Assembly (NCBI GenBank): GCA_963819785.1
Contig: CAWFXW010000016.1
Span: 62,001-126,000, forward strand
DNA: 64,000 nucleotides
Source of the DNA: Palsa-504 sp963819785
Lineage (GTDB): Bacteria; Actinomycetota; Actinomycetes; Streptosporangiales; Streptosporangiaceae
Direction of reading: 5' to 3'
Shown here piece after piece: positions 15,674 through 23,978 of this stretch (its first letter is position 1; every line of letters begins with the position of its first letter). The notes under the pieces are model-generated. The model worked only from the letters and a program-made list of their open reading frames with translations. It had not been told where the DNA came from and searched no databases. The position numbers and the translations under genes were made by a program.

Positions 15674-15711
15674 ATGGTGCCATGCTGACGCCCGTGTCAG
15701 CATGGCACCAT
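15674..15711. terminator. Perfect 16-bp hairpin in a 400-bp gene-free stretch
   Basis: ATGGTGCCATGCTGAC, a 6-nt loop and GTCAGCATGGCACCAT form a perfect hairpin 57 bp 3' of the DUF4232 lipoprotein stop. It has no U-tract. It is the only clear signal in the 15369-15767 stretch, which otherwise holds the upstream region of the GGDEF-EAL gene. Confidence 0.55.
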
Positions 15712-15767
15712 GATCCACTCGCCGCGGCGCGTGCGCCGTCGAATAACCGCGCCGGGCGTCCGGCCGC

Positions 15768-16487
15768 CTACGGCACGCTGTCGGCGAGCCCCTGCCCGCT
15801 CCGGACCGGCAGGACGGTGAGCAGCGGCGCGCTCGCCGAGGAGCACGCGTCGAAGGTGTGCCCGAGGTAGCCGGCCGCGGTCTCGCCCGGCGGGTAGATG
15901 CGCAGCCAGTGCGCCGTCACCGGGTGGCAGGACGTGGCCGGGTAGTTGCCGGCCACCGCGACCTTCAGCCAGGCGTGGGCCGTGCCGCCGGGCGCCAGGC
16001 GCACGGCCACCTTGGCGAAGGCCTGGCTCCGCTGCGCCGCGGCCCCGATCTGCAGACCGGTCCCGGTCGCGGCCGTGACGAAGGAGACCCCGGGGAAGCC
16101 GTACATCTCGCACGGCGCGCTCGAGGTGTTGGTGAAGTCCAGCGGGTAGTACGTGCTGCCCGCCGCGCCCGAGGCCTGGCCGTCGTTGACCGTGATGGCC
16201 AGCGACGCTGACTGGCAGACGGCCACGCTCCCGGCGGCCGGCGTCGACGACGGGACCGATGACGGAGCGGAGGCCGGTGCGGTCGAGGATGGGCCGGTGG
16301 TGACGGCCGGCTGAGCCTGGCTGCTCGACGGGCTGGCGGCCGGCGCGGGCGAGCTGGTGCTGGTGCTGGAACTGCACGCGACGAGCAGTCCCGAGACGGC
16401 CGCCGCCACGGCCGTCAGCCAGCCGCGCCGCGAGCGCGAGGTCAGGTACGCGGCCCGTGGCCGGGCGGTGCGCGGTGAGACGCTCAT
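15768..16487 (-). CDS. DUF4232 secreted lipoprotein
   Basis: The 239-residue protein has a basic start (SRSRRGW), a hydrophobic segment and the lipobox LLVAC, so it is likely lipid-anchored outside the membrane. A Ser/Ala/Pro-rich linker (residues 45-95) leads to a DUF4232 domain (CQSASLAITVNDGQASGAAG, then YPLDFTNTSSAPCEMYGFPGV split across the domain, and a Cys near the C-terminus). The role is unknown. ATG 16487 follows AAGAAGGAGCACGCC. A perfect 16-bp hairpin follows 3'. Confidence 0.85.
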   Translation of the reverse strand: MSVSPRTARPRAAYLTSRSRRGWLTAVAAAVSGLLVACSSSTSTSSPAPAASPSSSQAQPAVTTGPSSTAPASAPSSVPSSTPAAGSVAVCQSASLAITVNDGQASGAAGSTYYPLDFTNTSSAPCEMYGFPGVSFVTAATGTGLQIGAAAQRSQAFAKVAVRLAPGGTAHAWLKVAVAGNYPATSCHPVTAHWLRIYPPGETAAGYLGHTFDACSSASAPLLTVLPVRSGQGLADSVP

Positions 16488-16673
16488 GGCGTGCTCCTTC
16501 TTTTGAGAACCGGTCAGCATCGTCAGTCTCCGGCGGGCGCGCGATGCCTCGCATCCGGCACAGTGACGGGTCATGACCCGGGGGGATCCCTGGTCCGGGG
16601 ATTAACCGGCCGCCGGCGCATGCTGACATATGCGGCAGCATGGGCATGATCGGGCTCGTCTAGACTCCTGCGC

Positions 16674-16724
16674 AGTGCTGGCTGAAAATCAGTGCTGGCT
16701 GAAAATCAGTGCTGGCTGAACAGT
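16674..16724. repeat. 17-bp tandem repeat before the carboxylase gene
   Basis: Two identical copies of AGTGCTGGCTGAAAATC and a third diverged copy (ends ACAGT) lie 36-86 bp before the carboxylase start. They follow TCTAGACTCCTGCGCA, a 16-nt string also found immediately upstream of trpS, which includes a TAGACT -10-like box. Confidence 0.8.
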
Positions 16725-16759
16725 AGCGCTGGCCAGGCACGAAACCAGGGAGGCCGCCG

Positions 16760-18520
16760 TTGCGCAAGGTCCTGATCGCGAACCGCGGCGAGATCGCGGT
16801 GCGGGTCGTCCGGGCGTGCCGGGACGCCGGGCTGGGCAGCGTGGCCGTGTACGCCGAACCCGACCTGGACGCGCTGCACGTCCAGCTGGCCGACGAGGCC
16901 TACGCCCTCGGCGGCACCAGCCCGGCCGAGACGTACCTGGACATCGACAAGATCATCAAGGTAGCGCTGGAGTCCGGCGCGGACGCCGTGCATCCCGGGT
17001 ACGGGTTCCTGGCCGAGAACGCCGACTTCGCCCGGGCCGTGGCCCGGACGGGCCTGACCTGGATCGGCCCGTCCCCGGAGGCGATCGAGGCACTGGGCGA
17101 CAAGGTGCGGGCCAGGCACATCGCCCTGGAAGCCGGCGCGCCGCTGACCCCCGGGACGCCGGATCCGGTACGCGACGCCGAGGAGATCCGGGCGTTCGGG
17201 GCGCAGTACGGGTACCCGGTCGCGATCAAGGCGGCGTTCGGCGGCGGCGGCCGCGGGCTCAAGGTGGCCTGGAGCGAGGACGAGGTTGCCGAGCAGTACG
17301 AGTCGGCGGTGCGCGAGGCGGTCGCGGCGTTCGGCCGAGGCGAGTGCTTCGTGGAGCGGTACCTGGATCGCCCCCGGCACGTGGAGACCCAGTGCCTGGC
17401 CGACGCGCACGGCAACGTGGTGATCATCTCCACCCGGGACTGCACGCTGCAGCGCCGCCACCAGAAGCTGGTCGAAGAGGCTCCCGCCCCGTTCCTCGGG
17501 TCCGAGCAGGTCGAGGCGCTGTACTCCTCGTCCAAGGCGATCCTGCGGCTGGCCGGCTACGTGGGCGCGGGCACGTGCGAGTTCCTGGTCGGCCGCGACG
17601 GCACGATCAGCTTCCTCGAGGTTAACACCCGGCTGCAGGTGGAGCACCCGGTCAGCGAGGAGGTGACCGGGATCGACCTGGTCCGGGAGATGTTCCGGAT
17701 CGCCGAGGGCGAGCCGCTCGGCTACGACGACCCGCTGGCCCGCGGGCACTCTATCGAGTTCCGGATCAACGCCGAGGACCCGGGCCGTGGTTTTCTCCCG
17801 GCTCCCGGCACGATCACCGAGTTCCGCCCGCCGTCCGGGCCCGGAGTCCGGCTCGACTCGGGGTACACCGCCGGGATGACGGTCCCGCAGGTGTTCGACT
17901 CGCTGATCGCCAAGCTGATCGTGACCGGCGCGAGCCGGACCGAGGCGCTGCAGCGCGCGGCGCGGGCGCTCGGCGAGTTCGAGGTCGGCGGGATGCCGAC
18001 CGTGCTGCCATTCCACCGCGCGGTGGTCACCGACCCCGCGTTCGCCGCGCCGGACGGCTCGCTGCGGGTGCACACCCGCTGGATCGAGACCGAGTTCAGC
18101 GCGCCGATGCCGGCCCAGGAGGCCGCGGCGACGGCCGAGGCGGACGACCGGGAGGCCATCACCGTGGAGGTGGGCGGGAAGCGACTGTCGGTCGTGGTCC
18201 CCGCCGCGCTCAGCCAGGCCCGCCGCGTTTCGCCCGCCCCTGTTTCTTCTTCCGAACGGGCCCGTGGTGGCAGCCGGTCCCGCCGGCCGGTTCCGGCCGG
18301 CAGCGGTGACACGCTGGTCAGCCCGATGCAGGGCACGATCGTCAAGATCGCGGTCGCGGACGGGGAGCGTGTGGCGGCCGGGGACGTGATCGTGGTCCTG
18401 GAGGCGATGAAGATGGAGCAGCCGCTGACCGCGCACAAGGACGGCACGGTCACCGGGCTGGCGGTGGCAGTGGGCCAGACGGTGACGGCCGGCGCGCCCA
18501 TCTGCGAGCTCAAGGACTGA
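16760..18520 (+). CDS. Acetyl-/propionyl-CoA carboxylase alpha subunit (biotin carboxylase + BCCP)
   Basis: The 586-residue protein begins RKVLIANRGEIAVRVVRA (biotin carboxylase N-domain), has the ATP-grasp glycine loop KAAFGGGGRGLKVAW near residue 158, RDCTLQRRHQKLVEEAP near 229 and EVNTRLQVEHPVSEEVTG near 288. The C-terminal 75 residues are a biotin-carrier domain with VVLEAMKMEQPLTAHK, the Lys of which is biotinylated. It carboxylates biotin for acyl-CoA carboxylation with a separate beta subunit, feeding malonyl- or methylmalonyl-CoA pools. TTG 16760 follows CCAGGGAGGCCGCCG. Which acyl-CoA is used depends on the unseen beta subunit. Confidence 0.95.
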   Translation: MRKVLIANRGEIAVRVVRACRDAGLGSVAVYAEPDLDALHVQLADEAYALGGTSPAETYLDIDKIIKVALESGADAVHPGYGFLAENADFARAVARTGLTWIGPSPEAIEALGDKVRARHIALEAGAPLTPGTPDPVRDAEEIRAFGAQYGYPVAIKAAFGGGGRGLKVAWSEDEVAEQYESAVREAVAAFGRGECFVERYLDRPRHVETQCLADAHGNVVIISTRDCTLQRRHQKLVEEAPAPFLGSEQVEALYSSSKAILRLAGYVGAGTCEFLVGRDGTISFLEVNTRLQVEHPVSEEVTGIDLVREMFRIAEGEPLGYDDPLARGHSIEFRINAEDPGRGFLPAPGTITEFRPPSGPGVRLDSGYTAGMTVPQVFDSLIAKLIVTGASRTEALQRAARALGEFEVGGMPTVLPFHRAVVTDPAFAAPDGSLRVHTRWIETEFSAPMPAQEAAATAEADDREAITVEVGGKRLSVVVPAALSQARRVSPAPVSSSERARGGSRSRRPVPAGSGDTLVSPMQGTIVKIAVADGERVAAGDVIVVLEAMKMEQPLTAHKDGTVTGLAVAVGQTVTAGAPICELKD

Positions 18521-18537
18521 CCCGCGGTGAGCAGGCT

Positions 18538-18879
18538 GTGACAAGGCTGGCCGGCGATCCGAGCCTGGGCCGCAAGCTGCTGTTCGGGCTGGGCCTGCGG
18601 CTCCCGGACCGGAACCGGGACTGGGTGCGGCACGAGCTGACCGACGCCGGATGGCGCGGCCGGCTGACCACCCGGCACCTGCTGATCACGCTGCCGTTCG
18701 CGGCCGCGCTGGCCGCGTTTCCCGGCCCGCTGTTCATCCACATCATGGTGCCCGCGTTGTTCCTGATCTGCAGCGTCGGCACTGTGGCGATATACGCCGA
18801 CGACATCCGGGTCTCCCGGCTGCGCCGCCACGGCCTCACGCCCCCCGACGATCCCGACCTGGGCCGCCCGTCTCACTAA
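18538..18879 (+). CDS. DUF5313 small membrane protein
   Basis: The 113-residue protein starts from GTG 18538, 18 bp after the carboxylase stop. RLPDRNRDWVRHELTDAGWR near residue 22 is typical of DUF5313, followed by two membrane segments (HLLITLPFAAALAAFPGPLF and IMVPALFLICSVGTVAIY regions) and a basic tail with DDIRVSRLRRHGL. Function unknown; likely co-transcribed with the carboxylase gene. Confidence 0.82.
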   Translation: MTRLAGDPSLGRKLLFGLGLRLPDRNRDWVRHELTDAGWRGRLTTRHLLITLPFAAALAAFPGPLFIHIMVPALFLICSVGTVAIYADDIRVSRLRRHGLTPPDDPDLGRPSH

Positions 18880-18945
18880 CCCGCATAATCCGTGGTGCGT
18901 GTGGTGCCCTCGGGACAGCCAGGTTCCTGATGACGGCGGGCGCAA

Positions 18946-18999
18946 CCGGTGAACGTGGCGTCGTGATGGCTCTATCCGTTAGAACGCCGCGTTCACTGG
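18946..18999. terminator. Hairpin between convergent genes
   Basis: CCGGTGAACGTGGCG (18946-18960) pairs with CGCCGCGTTCACTGG (18985-18999) at 13 of 15 positions. It lies between the convergent DUF5313 gene and the minus-strand hypothetical gene, overlapping the latter's stop codon, and probably ends both transcripts. Confidence 0.5.
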
Positions 19000-19418
19000 T
19001 TCCGGTGGGGGCCCTCGAGGGCGGCGATGGGGATCGGGGGGCAGGAGAGAACAGGGTTGTCGGGGTCGCCGTAGTACAGGTGGAGCATGGAGTTACGGAT
19101 GCGGGCGTGGGGGCGGGGCTGGCTGCTGGTGCCGGGCCAGGGGTCGTGGGTGGCCTCGCTGATGTAATCCTGGAGTTCATCGAGGGCCTGGGCGGCCAGG
19201 CCGACCAGGTGGTCCGCATCGGTGTCGCCGTGGACGCCGAGGTTGGCCCGGATGTGGGTGCCGGCCTGGCCCACCCGGTAGTCGCCCTGTTGGCCGGGGA
19301 ACCGTCCCTGGTCGGCGGAGTACCACAGCATGCCGTCGGCGGCTTCGACGTGGAAGCCGGGCGGGACGATGGCGGTGAGCCGGTCAGCGAGGAGCGCGGC
19401 GAGCGTATCGACGTCCAC
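18993..19418 (-). CDS. Hypothetical protein
   Basis: The 141-residue protein reads VDVDTLAALLADRLTAIVPP, then GFHVEAADGMLWYSADQGRF, and a helical LVGLAAQALDELQDYISEATHDPWP segment. I recognise no named family; the regular composition and the WYS/DPWPG patterns suggest a real actinobacterial protein. The GTG at 19418 has no ribosome site, so it may be leaderless. It diverges from the Clp-N-like gene with a 22-bp gap. Confidence 0.65.
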   Translation of the reverse strand: MDVDTLAALLADRLTAIVPPGFHVEAADGMLWYSADQGRFPGQQGDYRVGQAGTHIRANLGVHGDTDADHLVGLAAQALDELQDYISEATHDPWPGTSSQPRPHARIRNSMLHLYYGDPDNPVLSCPPIPIAALEGPHRNQ

Positions 19419-19440
19419 AGTGGTGATTATGGTGGCTGGT

Positions 19441-19803
19441 ATGGATGAAACAGCCCCCGCCCCGACGCCGCGTTACCGGAGGGTGACCGACCGCTCCACC
19501 GCAGTGGCCCAGGAGATGGGGCACTCCCACGTCGGAGTCGAGCACCTGTTCCTGGCCATCATCCGGGACCGGGATGCCGTCCCGACCCAGGCGCTGGCCC
19601 GGCTCATCGACCTGGACCGGGTCGAGGCCGGCCTGCTCGAGGTCATGGCGTCGGCCGGGTATGCCGGGCAGGCGCCGGCCCACGCCGTCTGGTTCCCGCG
19701 CGGCGAGCTGCGGGAGCGGCTGGCGGCGATGCCGCCCGGTTCCCGGTACGGGTGGAACGCGGTGGGCGACCAGGCCTGGATCGCCGTTGACGAGTCAGCC
19801 TGA
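19441..19803 (+). CDS. Clp-N-domain-like small protein
   Basis: The 120-residue protein has one Clp repeat: STAVAQEMGHSHVGVEHLFLAIIRD near residue 20, resembling the N-domain of ClpA/ClpC that binds adaptors or substrates, then ALARLIDLDRVEAGLLEVM. There is no ATPase domain. Start is ATG 19441 or the in-frame ATG at 19429. Its 3' end overlaps a 51-bp direct duplication that also covers the end of the convergent ggt gene. It may act as an adaptor or stress-related protein; role unproven. Confidence 0.75.
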   Translation: MDETAPAPTPRYRRVTDRSTAVAQEMGHSHVGVEHLFLAIIRDRDAVPTQALARLIDLDRVEAGLLEVMASAGYAGQAPAHAVWFPRGELRERLAAMPPGSRYGWNAVGDQAWIAVDESA

Positions 19804-19895
19804 GGGGTGCACGACCAGGGCGCTGCCGCCGCCGAGGCGGACCGGTCAGGCTGAGGGGTGCACGACCAGGGCGCTGCCGCCGCCGAGGCGGACCG
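19794..19895. repeat. 51-bp tandem duplication at the ggt 3' end
   Basis: Two 51-bp units (19794-19844 and 19845-19895) differ at one base near their start. The second unit holds the last 16 codons and TGA of ggt; the first is an extra copy of this 3' end lying between the ggt stop and the Clp-like gene's stop. It looks like a recent tandem duplication. Confidence 0.9.
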
Positions 19896-21669
19896 GCTCG
19901 GCGATGGACTCGGCCACGCCGTGGCCGAGGATCTGCAGGGCGGTCGCGTCCCCCGGGTAGTTGTCCAGCGGCAGGATCGGCCCGGTGGCCAGGGTGAACT
20001 TCTCGCCGAACTGGCTGGTGAGCTGTGCGGCCAGCGCGCTGTGGTAGAAGTCCGGCTCGGCGAGTGAGGTGGCCGAGTTGGTCTGGCTGACCCGCGGGGC
20101 GGCGAGCGCGGCAGGCAGCGACATGCCGAAGTCGACGTGGTTCATGATGATCTGCAAGATCGTGGTGATGATCGTGGAACCGCCGGCCGCGCCGACGCTG
20201 AACACCGGCTGACCGTCGCGGAACGCGATGACCGGGCCCATGCTGGACCGGGGCTGCTTGCCGGCGGCCGCGAGGTTCGGGTCGGCGGCCCCGGAGGCGG
20301 GCGGGGCAAAGTCGAAGTCGGTCATCTCGTTGTTGAGCAGGAACCCGTAACCGGGCACGGTCTGGCCGCTGCCGCCGAAGAAGTTGATCGTGTTGGTGTA
20401 GGCGACGATGTTGCCCCACTTGTCGACGGCGACGATGTTGTTGGTGTGGCCGCCTTCGGCCGCGGGCTGCTGAGTGCTCTGAGCCTGGCAGGAGCCGAAC
20501 GGCGGGTACGGGTGGCCGGGAGCGACCGGAGAGACCAGCGCCTGGTCGTGGATCAGGCAGCGCCGGGTGGCGGCGTAGGCCGGGCTGAGCAGGCCGGACA
20601 CCGGGACGTTGACGTAGCGCGGGTCGCCCACGTAGGCGTTGCGGTCGGCGTAGGACAGCCGGGCGGCCTCCAGGTAGTGGAACAGGGCGGTGGCCCGGGG
20701 TTCGGCGGACAGGTTGTAGCCGCTCAGGATGTTCAGCGCCTCGCCGACCGTGGTCCCGCTGCTGGACGGCGGGGCCATGCTGTAGATGTCCAGGCCGCGG
20801 TAGCTGACGTGGGTCGGCGCCTGGACCCGGGCCCGGTAGTTCTTCAGGTCGGCCGCGGTCATGATGCCGGGCAGGGCGACCACGCTCTGGCCGGGCGTCA
20901 GCACCGGGTGGTCGTCGGCCTGCACGATGGCCCGGCCGAGCGGCCCGTCGTACAGGTAGGACGGGCCGTTGCGGGCCAGCAGCCGGTAGGTCCTGGCCAG
21001 ATCCGGGTTGCGGAGCAGGTAACCCACCGGCAGCGGGTTGCCGGACGAGGTCAGCAGCCAGTGGCTGGCCGGGTAGGCCTGCAGTTCGGGCAGGTCGGAC
21101 TCGGTGAGCTGCTGGAAGTCGGCGTTGACCCGGAACCCCTTCTCGGCCATCCCGATGGCGGGCTGCAGGTCTTGGCCCAGGCTGTTGCGGCCATAACGGC
21201 CGACGGCTTTCGCCCAGGTGGCGACCATGGACGGGACGCCGGTGGCCAGCGGCTGGTCCGAGGCGTAGCCGTAGCCGTAGGGCTGGCCGGTCGCCGGATC
21301 GATGAACATCGTCGAGGTGCACGCCGCGGGGCAGTTCTCGCGGCCGTCGATGGTCACCACCTGGTGGGTCTTGGCCAGGTAGATGACCATGAAGCCGCCG
21401 CCGCCGGGACCGGCCACGAACGGGATCGTCACGCCCAGGGTGCTGGCGGTGGCCACGGCGGCGTCGATGGCGTTGCCGCCGTGGGCCAGCACCTCGATGC
21501 CGGCCTGAGTGGCGCCGGTGTCCATCGAGGCCACCGCGCCCCCGGTGCCGACCGCGACCGGCTGCTGCACCGGGCTGCCCCGTCCGGCGTCGGCGCGGGC
21601 CCCGGTTGGCAGGGCCAGCAGCACCACAGCCAGAGCGCAGACGGCAGAAACTACTGGGATGCGACGCAT
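19846..21669 (-). CDS. ggt: Gamma-glutamyltransferase precursor
   Basis: The 607-residue secreted Ntn-hydrolase has a signal peptide (MRRIPVVSAVCALAVVLLA, cleavage near ARA), GTGGAVASMDTGATQAG and GGNAIDAAVATAS in the large subunit, the self-cleaving catalytic Thr in GGHTNNIVAVDKWGNIVAYT near residue 400, GKQPRSSMGP and VGAAGGSTI in the small subunit. It transfers or hydrolyses gamma-glutamyl groups, for example of glutathione-like thiols. ATG 21669 follows GGAGGTGCCC; the GTG two codons earlier is too close to that site. A 51-bp copy of its end lies just 3'. Confidence 0.93.
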   Translation of the reverse strand: MRRIPVVSAVCALAVVLLALPTGARADAGRGSPVQQPVAVGTGGAVASMDTGATQAGIEVLAHGGNAIDAAVATASTLGVTIPFVAGPGGGGFMVIYLAKTHQVVTIDGRENCPAACTSTMFIDPATGQPYGYGYASDQPLATGVPSMVATWAKAVGRYGRNSLGQDLQPAIGMAEKGFRVNADFQQLTESDLPELQAYPASHWLLTSSGNPLPVGYLLRNPDLARTYRLLARNGPSYLYDGPLGRAIVQADDHPVLTPGQSVVALPGIMTAADLKNYRARVQAPTHVSYRGLDIYSMAPPSSSGTTVGEALNILSGYNLSAEPRATALFHYLEAARLSYADRNAYVGDPRYVNVPVSGLLSPAYAATRRCLIHDQALVSPVAPGHPYPPFGSCQAQSTQQPAAEGGHTNNIVAVDKWGNIVAYTNTINFFGGSGQTVPGYGFLLNNEMTDFDFAPPASGAADPNLAAAGKQPRSSMGPVIAFRDGQPVFSVGAAGGSTIITTILQIIMNHVDFGMSLPAALAAPRVSQTNSATSLAEPDFYHSALAAQLTSQFGEKFTLATGPILPLDNYPGDATALQILGHGVAESIAEPVRLGGGSALVVHPSA

Positions 21670-21810
21670 GGGCACCTCCGCCCGGTTAACCCCGAATTGG
21701 GCTGTCTGTTCCTATGCTCGCAGGCACTCATATTTAAACATGATCAAACATGGAGGGTGGCTGTGGCGGCGGCAGGCGTGGCCGTGACGAGAGTGGCAAG
21801 CGTGGACGCG

Positions 21811-21861
21811 GACCGCGAGGACGCGGACCCGCGAGGACGCGGACCCGCGAGGACGCGGACC
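21811..21861. repeat. 15-16-bp tandem repeat in a 350-bp gene-free stretch
   Basis: Three units of about GACCCGCGAGGACGCG lie between the ggt start (21669) and the quinone reductase stop (22022). This stretch holds no recognisable gene; it contains an AT-rich patch near 21725-21755 that may be the ggt promoter, this repeat, and dispersed element copy B. Confidence 0.7.
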
Positions 21862-21934
21862 GGGGCAGGTACCACGGCCCGTTCGGCAGAAAAATCTGCG
21901 GGTGACGATGACGCGCGCCTATGCGGGGAGGGAG

Positions 21935-22001
21935 TGGAGTGAAACCCCGGTTTCAGCACGTTAGAGGGTGGTGAAATGCCGGTTTCACTCCGCTTGGGGC
22001 G
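21935..22001. repeat. Dispersed inverted-repeat element, copy B
   Basis: GGAGTGAAACC (21936-21946) and GGTTTCACTCC (21981-21991) flank TTCAGCACGTTAGAGGGT, then CGCTTGGGGC follows. This closely matches copy A at 5053-5117. It lies 21 bp 3' of the minus-strand quinone reductase gene. Confidence 0.75.
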
Positions 22002-22021
22002 AGGGGTGGAGCGGCGATGGG

Positions 22022-23404
22022 TCAGGGGGTGTCGGGGGGGAATTCCATGAGCTTGCGGGCGGCTTCGGTGAGGCTGCCGGACAGGGAGGGGTAGACGGCG
22101 AAGGTCTGGGCCAGCTGCTCGACGGTGAGGCGCTGCTCGACGGCCAAGGACACGGCCAGGATGAGCTCGCTGGCGCGGGGGGCGACGACCACGCCGCCCA
22201 GGATCAAGCCGGTGCCGGGGCTGGACAGCAGCTTGACGAAGCCGTCGTTGACCCCGGCCATCTTGGCCCGGGGGTTGGTGGCCAGGGGGAGCTTGAGCAC
22301 CCGGGCCGAGACCTCGCCCGCGGTGACCGCGCGCTGGGTCACGCCGACGGTGGCGATCTCCGGGTCGGTGAAGATGGTGGCGGCCACGTGGTCGAGGCGG
22401 AGCGGGTGGACCGCCTCGCCGAGCGTGTGCCACATCGCGATCCGGCCCTGCATGGCCGCGACCGAGGCCAGCATGAGCACACCGGTGCAGTCCCCGGCCG
22501 CGTACACGCCCGGCACCGAGGTGCGCGATACGCGGTCGACCTGGATGAACCCGCGGGCGTCGGTCTTGACCCCGGCCTCGTCGAGGCCGCAGCCCTCGGT
22601 CCGCGGGATCATGCCCACGGTGAGCAGGCAGTGGCTTCCGGTCAGGGTCCGGCCGTCGTCCAGGGTCACGGTGACGCCGTCGCGGTCGCGGGCGATGTGC
22701 CCGGCGCGCGACCGGCTCAGCACGGTCATGCCGCGGCGGCGGAAGACCTCCTCGATGTGGTTCGCCGCGTCCTCGTCCTCGTGCGGCAGCACCCGGTCCC
22801 TGGAGGAGACCAGGGTGACCCGCGAGCCCAGCGCCTGGTAGGCGCTGGCGAACTCGGCGCCGGTGACGCCGGAGCCGATGACGATGAGGTCGCGCGGGAG
22901 TTCGGTCAGGTCGTAGAGCTGGCGCCAGGTCAAGATGCGCTCGCCGTCGGGCGGCGCGCCGGGCAGGATCCGGGGCAGCGCGCCGGTGGCGATCAAGATG
23001 GCGTCCGCCTTGATCTCGGCGTCGGGGGTGGCGACGACGCCGGGTCGGGCCAGGCGGCCCTTGGCCTTGATCACCTTGATGCCCTCGGCGGCCAGCCGGG
23101 CGGTGATGTCGGCGGACTGGGCCCGGGCCAGGTCGGTGATCCGCTCGTACAACCGGGCGGCGTTGACCGTGGCCAGGCCGCCGGTGGCGATGCCGAGCCC
23201 GGCCGACCGGTTGAGCAGGGTCATCGCGTTGGACGTCTCGATGAGCGTCTTGGACGGGACGCAGTCGGTGAGCACGCACGCGCCGCCCAGGCCGTCGGAG
23301 TCGACGACCGTGACATCGGCGCCGAGCTGCGCCGCGACCAGGGCGGCCTCGTAACCGCCGGGCCCGCCGCCCAGGATCGCGATGGTGTGCCGTGGCAAGA
23401 TCAC
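22022..23404 (-). CDS. lpdA: NAD(P)H-quinone reductase of the LpdA type (lipoamide dehydrogenase-like flavoprotein)
   Basis: The 460-residue flavoprotein has the FAD motif IAILGGGPGGYEAALVAAQ near residue 8, the redox cysteines GGACVLTDCVPSK near 40, the NAD(P) motif LIVIGSGVTGAEFASAY near 176 and VYAAGDCTGVLMLASVA near 306. The C-terminal catalytic His-Glu pair of lipoamide dehydrogenases is missing (YPSLSGSLTEA instead of a HPSLSE-like motif), matching the Mycobacterium LpdA group that reduces quinones rather than lipoamide. GTG 23404 was chosen 3 codons before the FAD strand, with AAGGGAGAA upstream. It diverges from the cyclotransferase-like gene. Confidence 0.85.
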   Translation of the reverse strand: MILPRHTIAILGGGPGGYEAALVAAQLGADVTVVDSDGLGGACVLTDCVPSKTLIETSNAMTLLNRSAGLGIATGGLATVNAARLYERITDLARAQSADITARLAAEGIKVIKAKGRLARPGVVATPDAEIKADAILIATGALPRILPGAPPDGERILTWRQLYDLTELPRDLIVIGSGVTGAEFASAYQALGSRVTLVSSRDRVLPHEDEDAANHIEEVFRRRGMTVLSRSRAGHIARDRDGVTVTLDDGRTLTGSHCLLTVGMIPRTEGCGLDEAGVKTDARGFIQVDRVSRTSVPGVYAAGDCTGVLMLASVAAMQGRIAMWHTLGEAVHPLRLDHVAATIFTDPEIATVGVTQRAVTAGEVSARVLKLPLATNPRAKMAGVNDGFVKLLSSPGTGLILGGVVVAPRASELILAVSLAVEQRLTVEQLAQTFAVYPSLSGSLTEAARKLMEFPPDTP

Positions 23405-23467
23405 GATTGGTAATTCTCCCTTGTGAGCGTGGAGCGGACCGCGGCGGGACGCCGTACGCTTGCCCCC

Positions 23468-23959
23468 GTGGCACTGTACGCCGCCTACGGCAGCAACATG
23501 GACCCGGAGCAGATGCTCCTGCGCTGCCCGCACTCGCCGCAGCGAGGCACCGGCTGGCTGGAGGGCTGGCGGCTGACGTTCGGCGGCGAGGACATCGGCT
23601 GGGACGGGGCGATGGCCACGGTGGTCGAGGATCAGGCGTCCCGGGTGTTCGTCGTGCTCTACGACATGTCCGCCGGCGACGAGACCGCGCTGGACAACTG
23701 GGACGGCGTGACCCTGGGCTACTACCGCAAGGCCAAGGTCCGGGCGCAGACGCTGGACGGCGACGTGCTGGCCTGGCTGTACGTGCTCAACTTCTACGAG
23801 GGCGGGCTGCCCTCGGCGCGGGCGATCGGGATCCTGGCCGACGCCGCGGAGAAGGCCGGCGCGCCGGAGGACTACGTGGCCGCGATGCGCGCGCTGCCGT
23901 GTGCCAAGATGGGCGACGCCAACACCGGGCCGTACCAGGCCGAGCCGCCCTGGACCTAG
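23468..23959 (+). CDS. Gamma-glutamylcyclotransferase-fold protein
   Basis: The protein reads VALYAAYGSNMDPEQMLLRC, the YGSNM substrate loop of GGCT/AIG2 folds, then GTGWLEGWRLTFGGEDIGWDG and YDMSAGDETALDNWDGV with the catalytic-region acidic residue. It is about 163 residues from GTG 23468. A TACGCT box seven bases before this GTG suggests a leaderless transcript; an in-frame GTG at 23423 is an alternative start. The family cyclises gamma-glutamyl groups to 5-oxoproline; here the substrate is unknown. It diverges from lpdA and converges on the PH-like gene. Confidence 0.8.
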   Translation: MALYAAYGSNMDPEQMLLRCPHSPQRGTGWLEGWRLTFGGEDIGWDGAMATVVEDQASRVFVVLYDMSAGDETALDNWDGVTLGYYRKAKVRAQTLDGDVLAWLYVLNFYEGGLPSARAIGILADAAEKAGAPEDYVAAMRALPCAKMGDANTGPYQAEPPWT

Positions 23960-23978
23960 GGCCCTGGTTCAGGCCTCC

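Noticed and set aside
22022..23404. Annotating the flavoprotein as lipoamide dehydrogenase
   Set aside because: The C-terminal His-Glu catalytic pair is missing, so a quinone reductase of the LpdA type is the better call.
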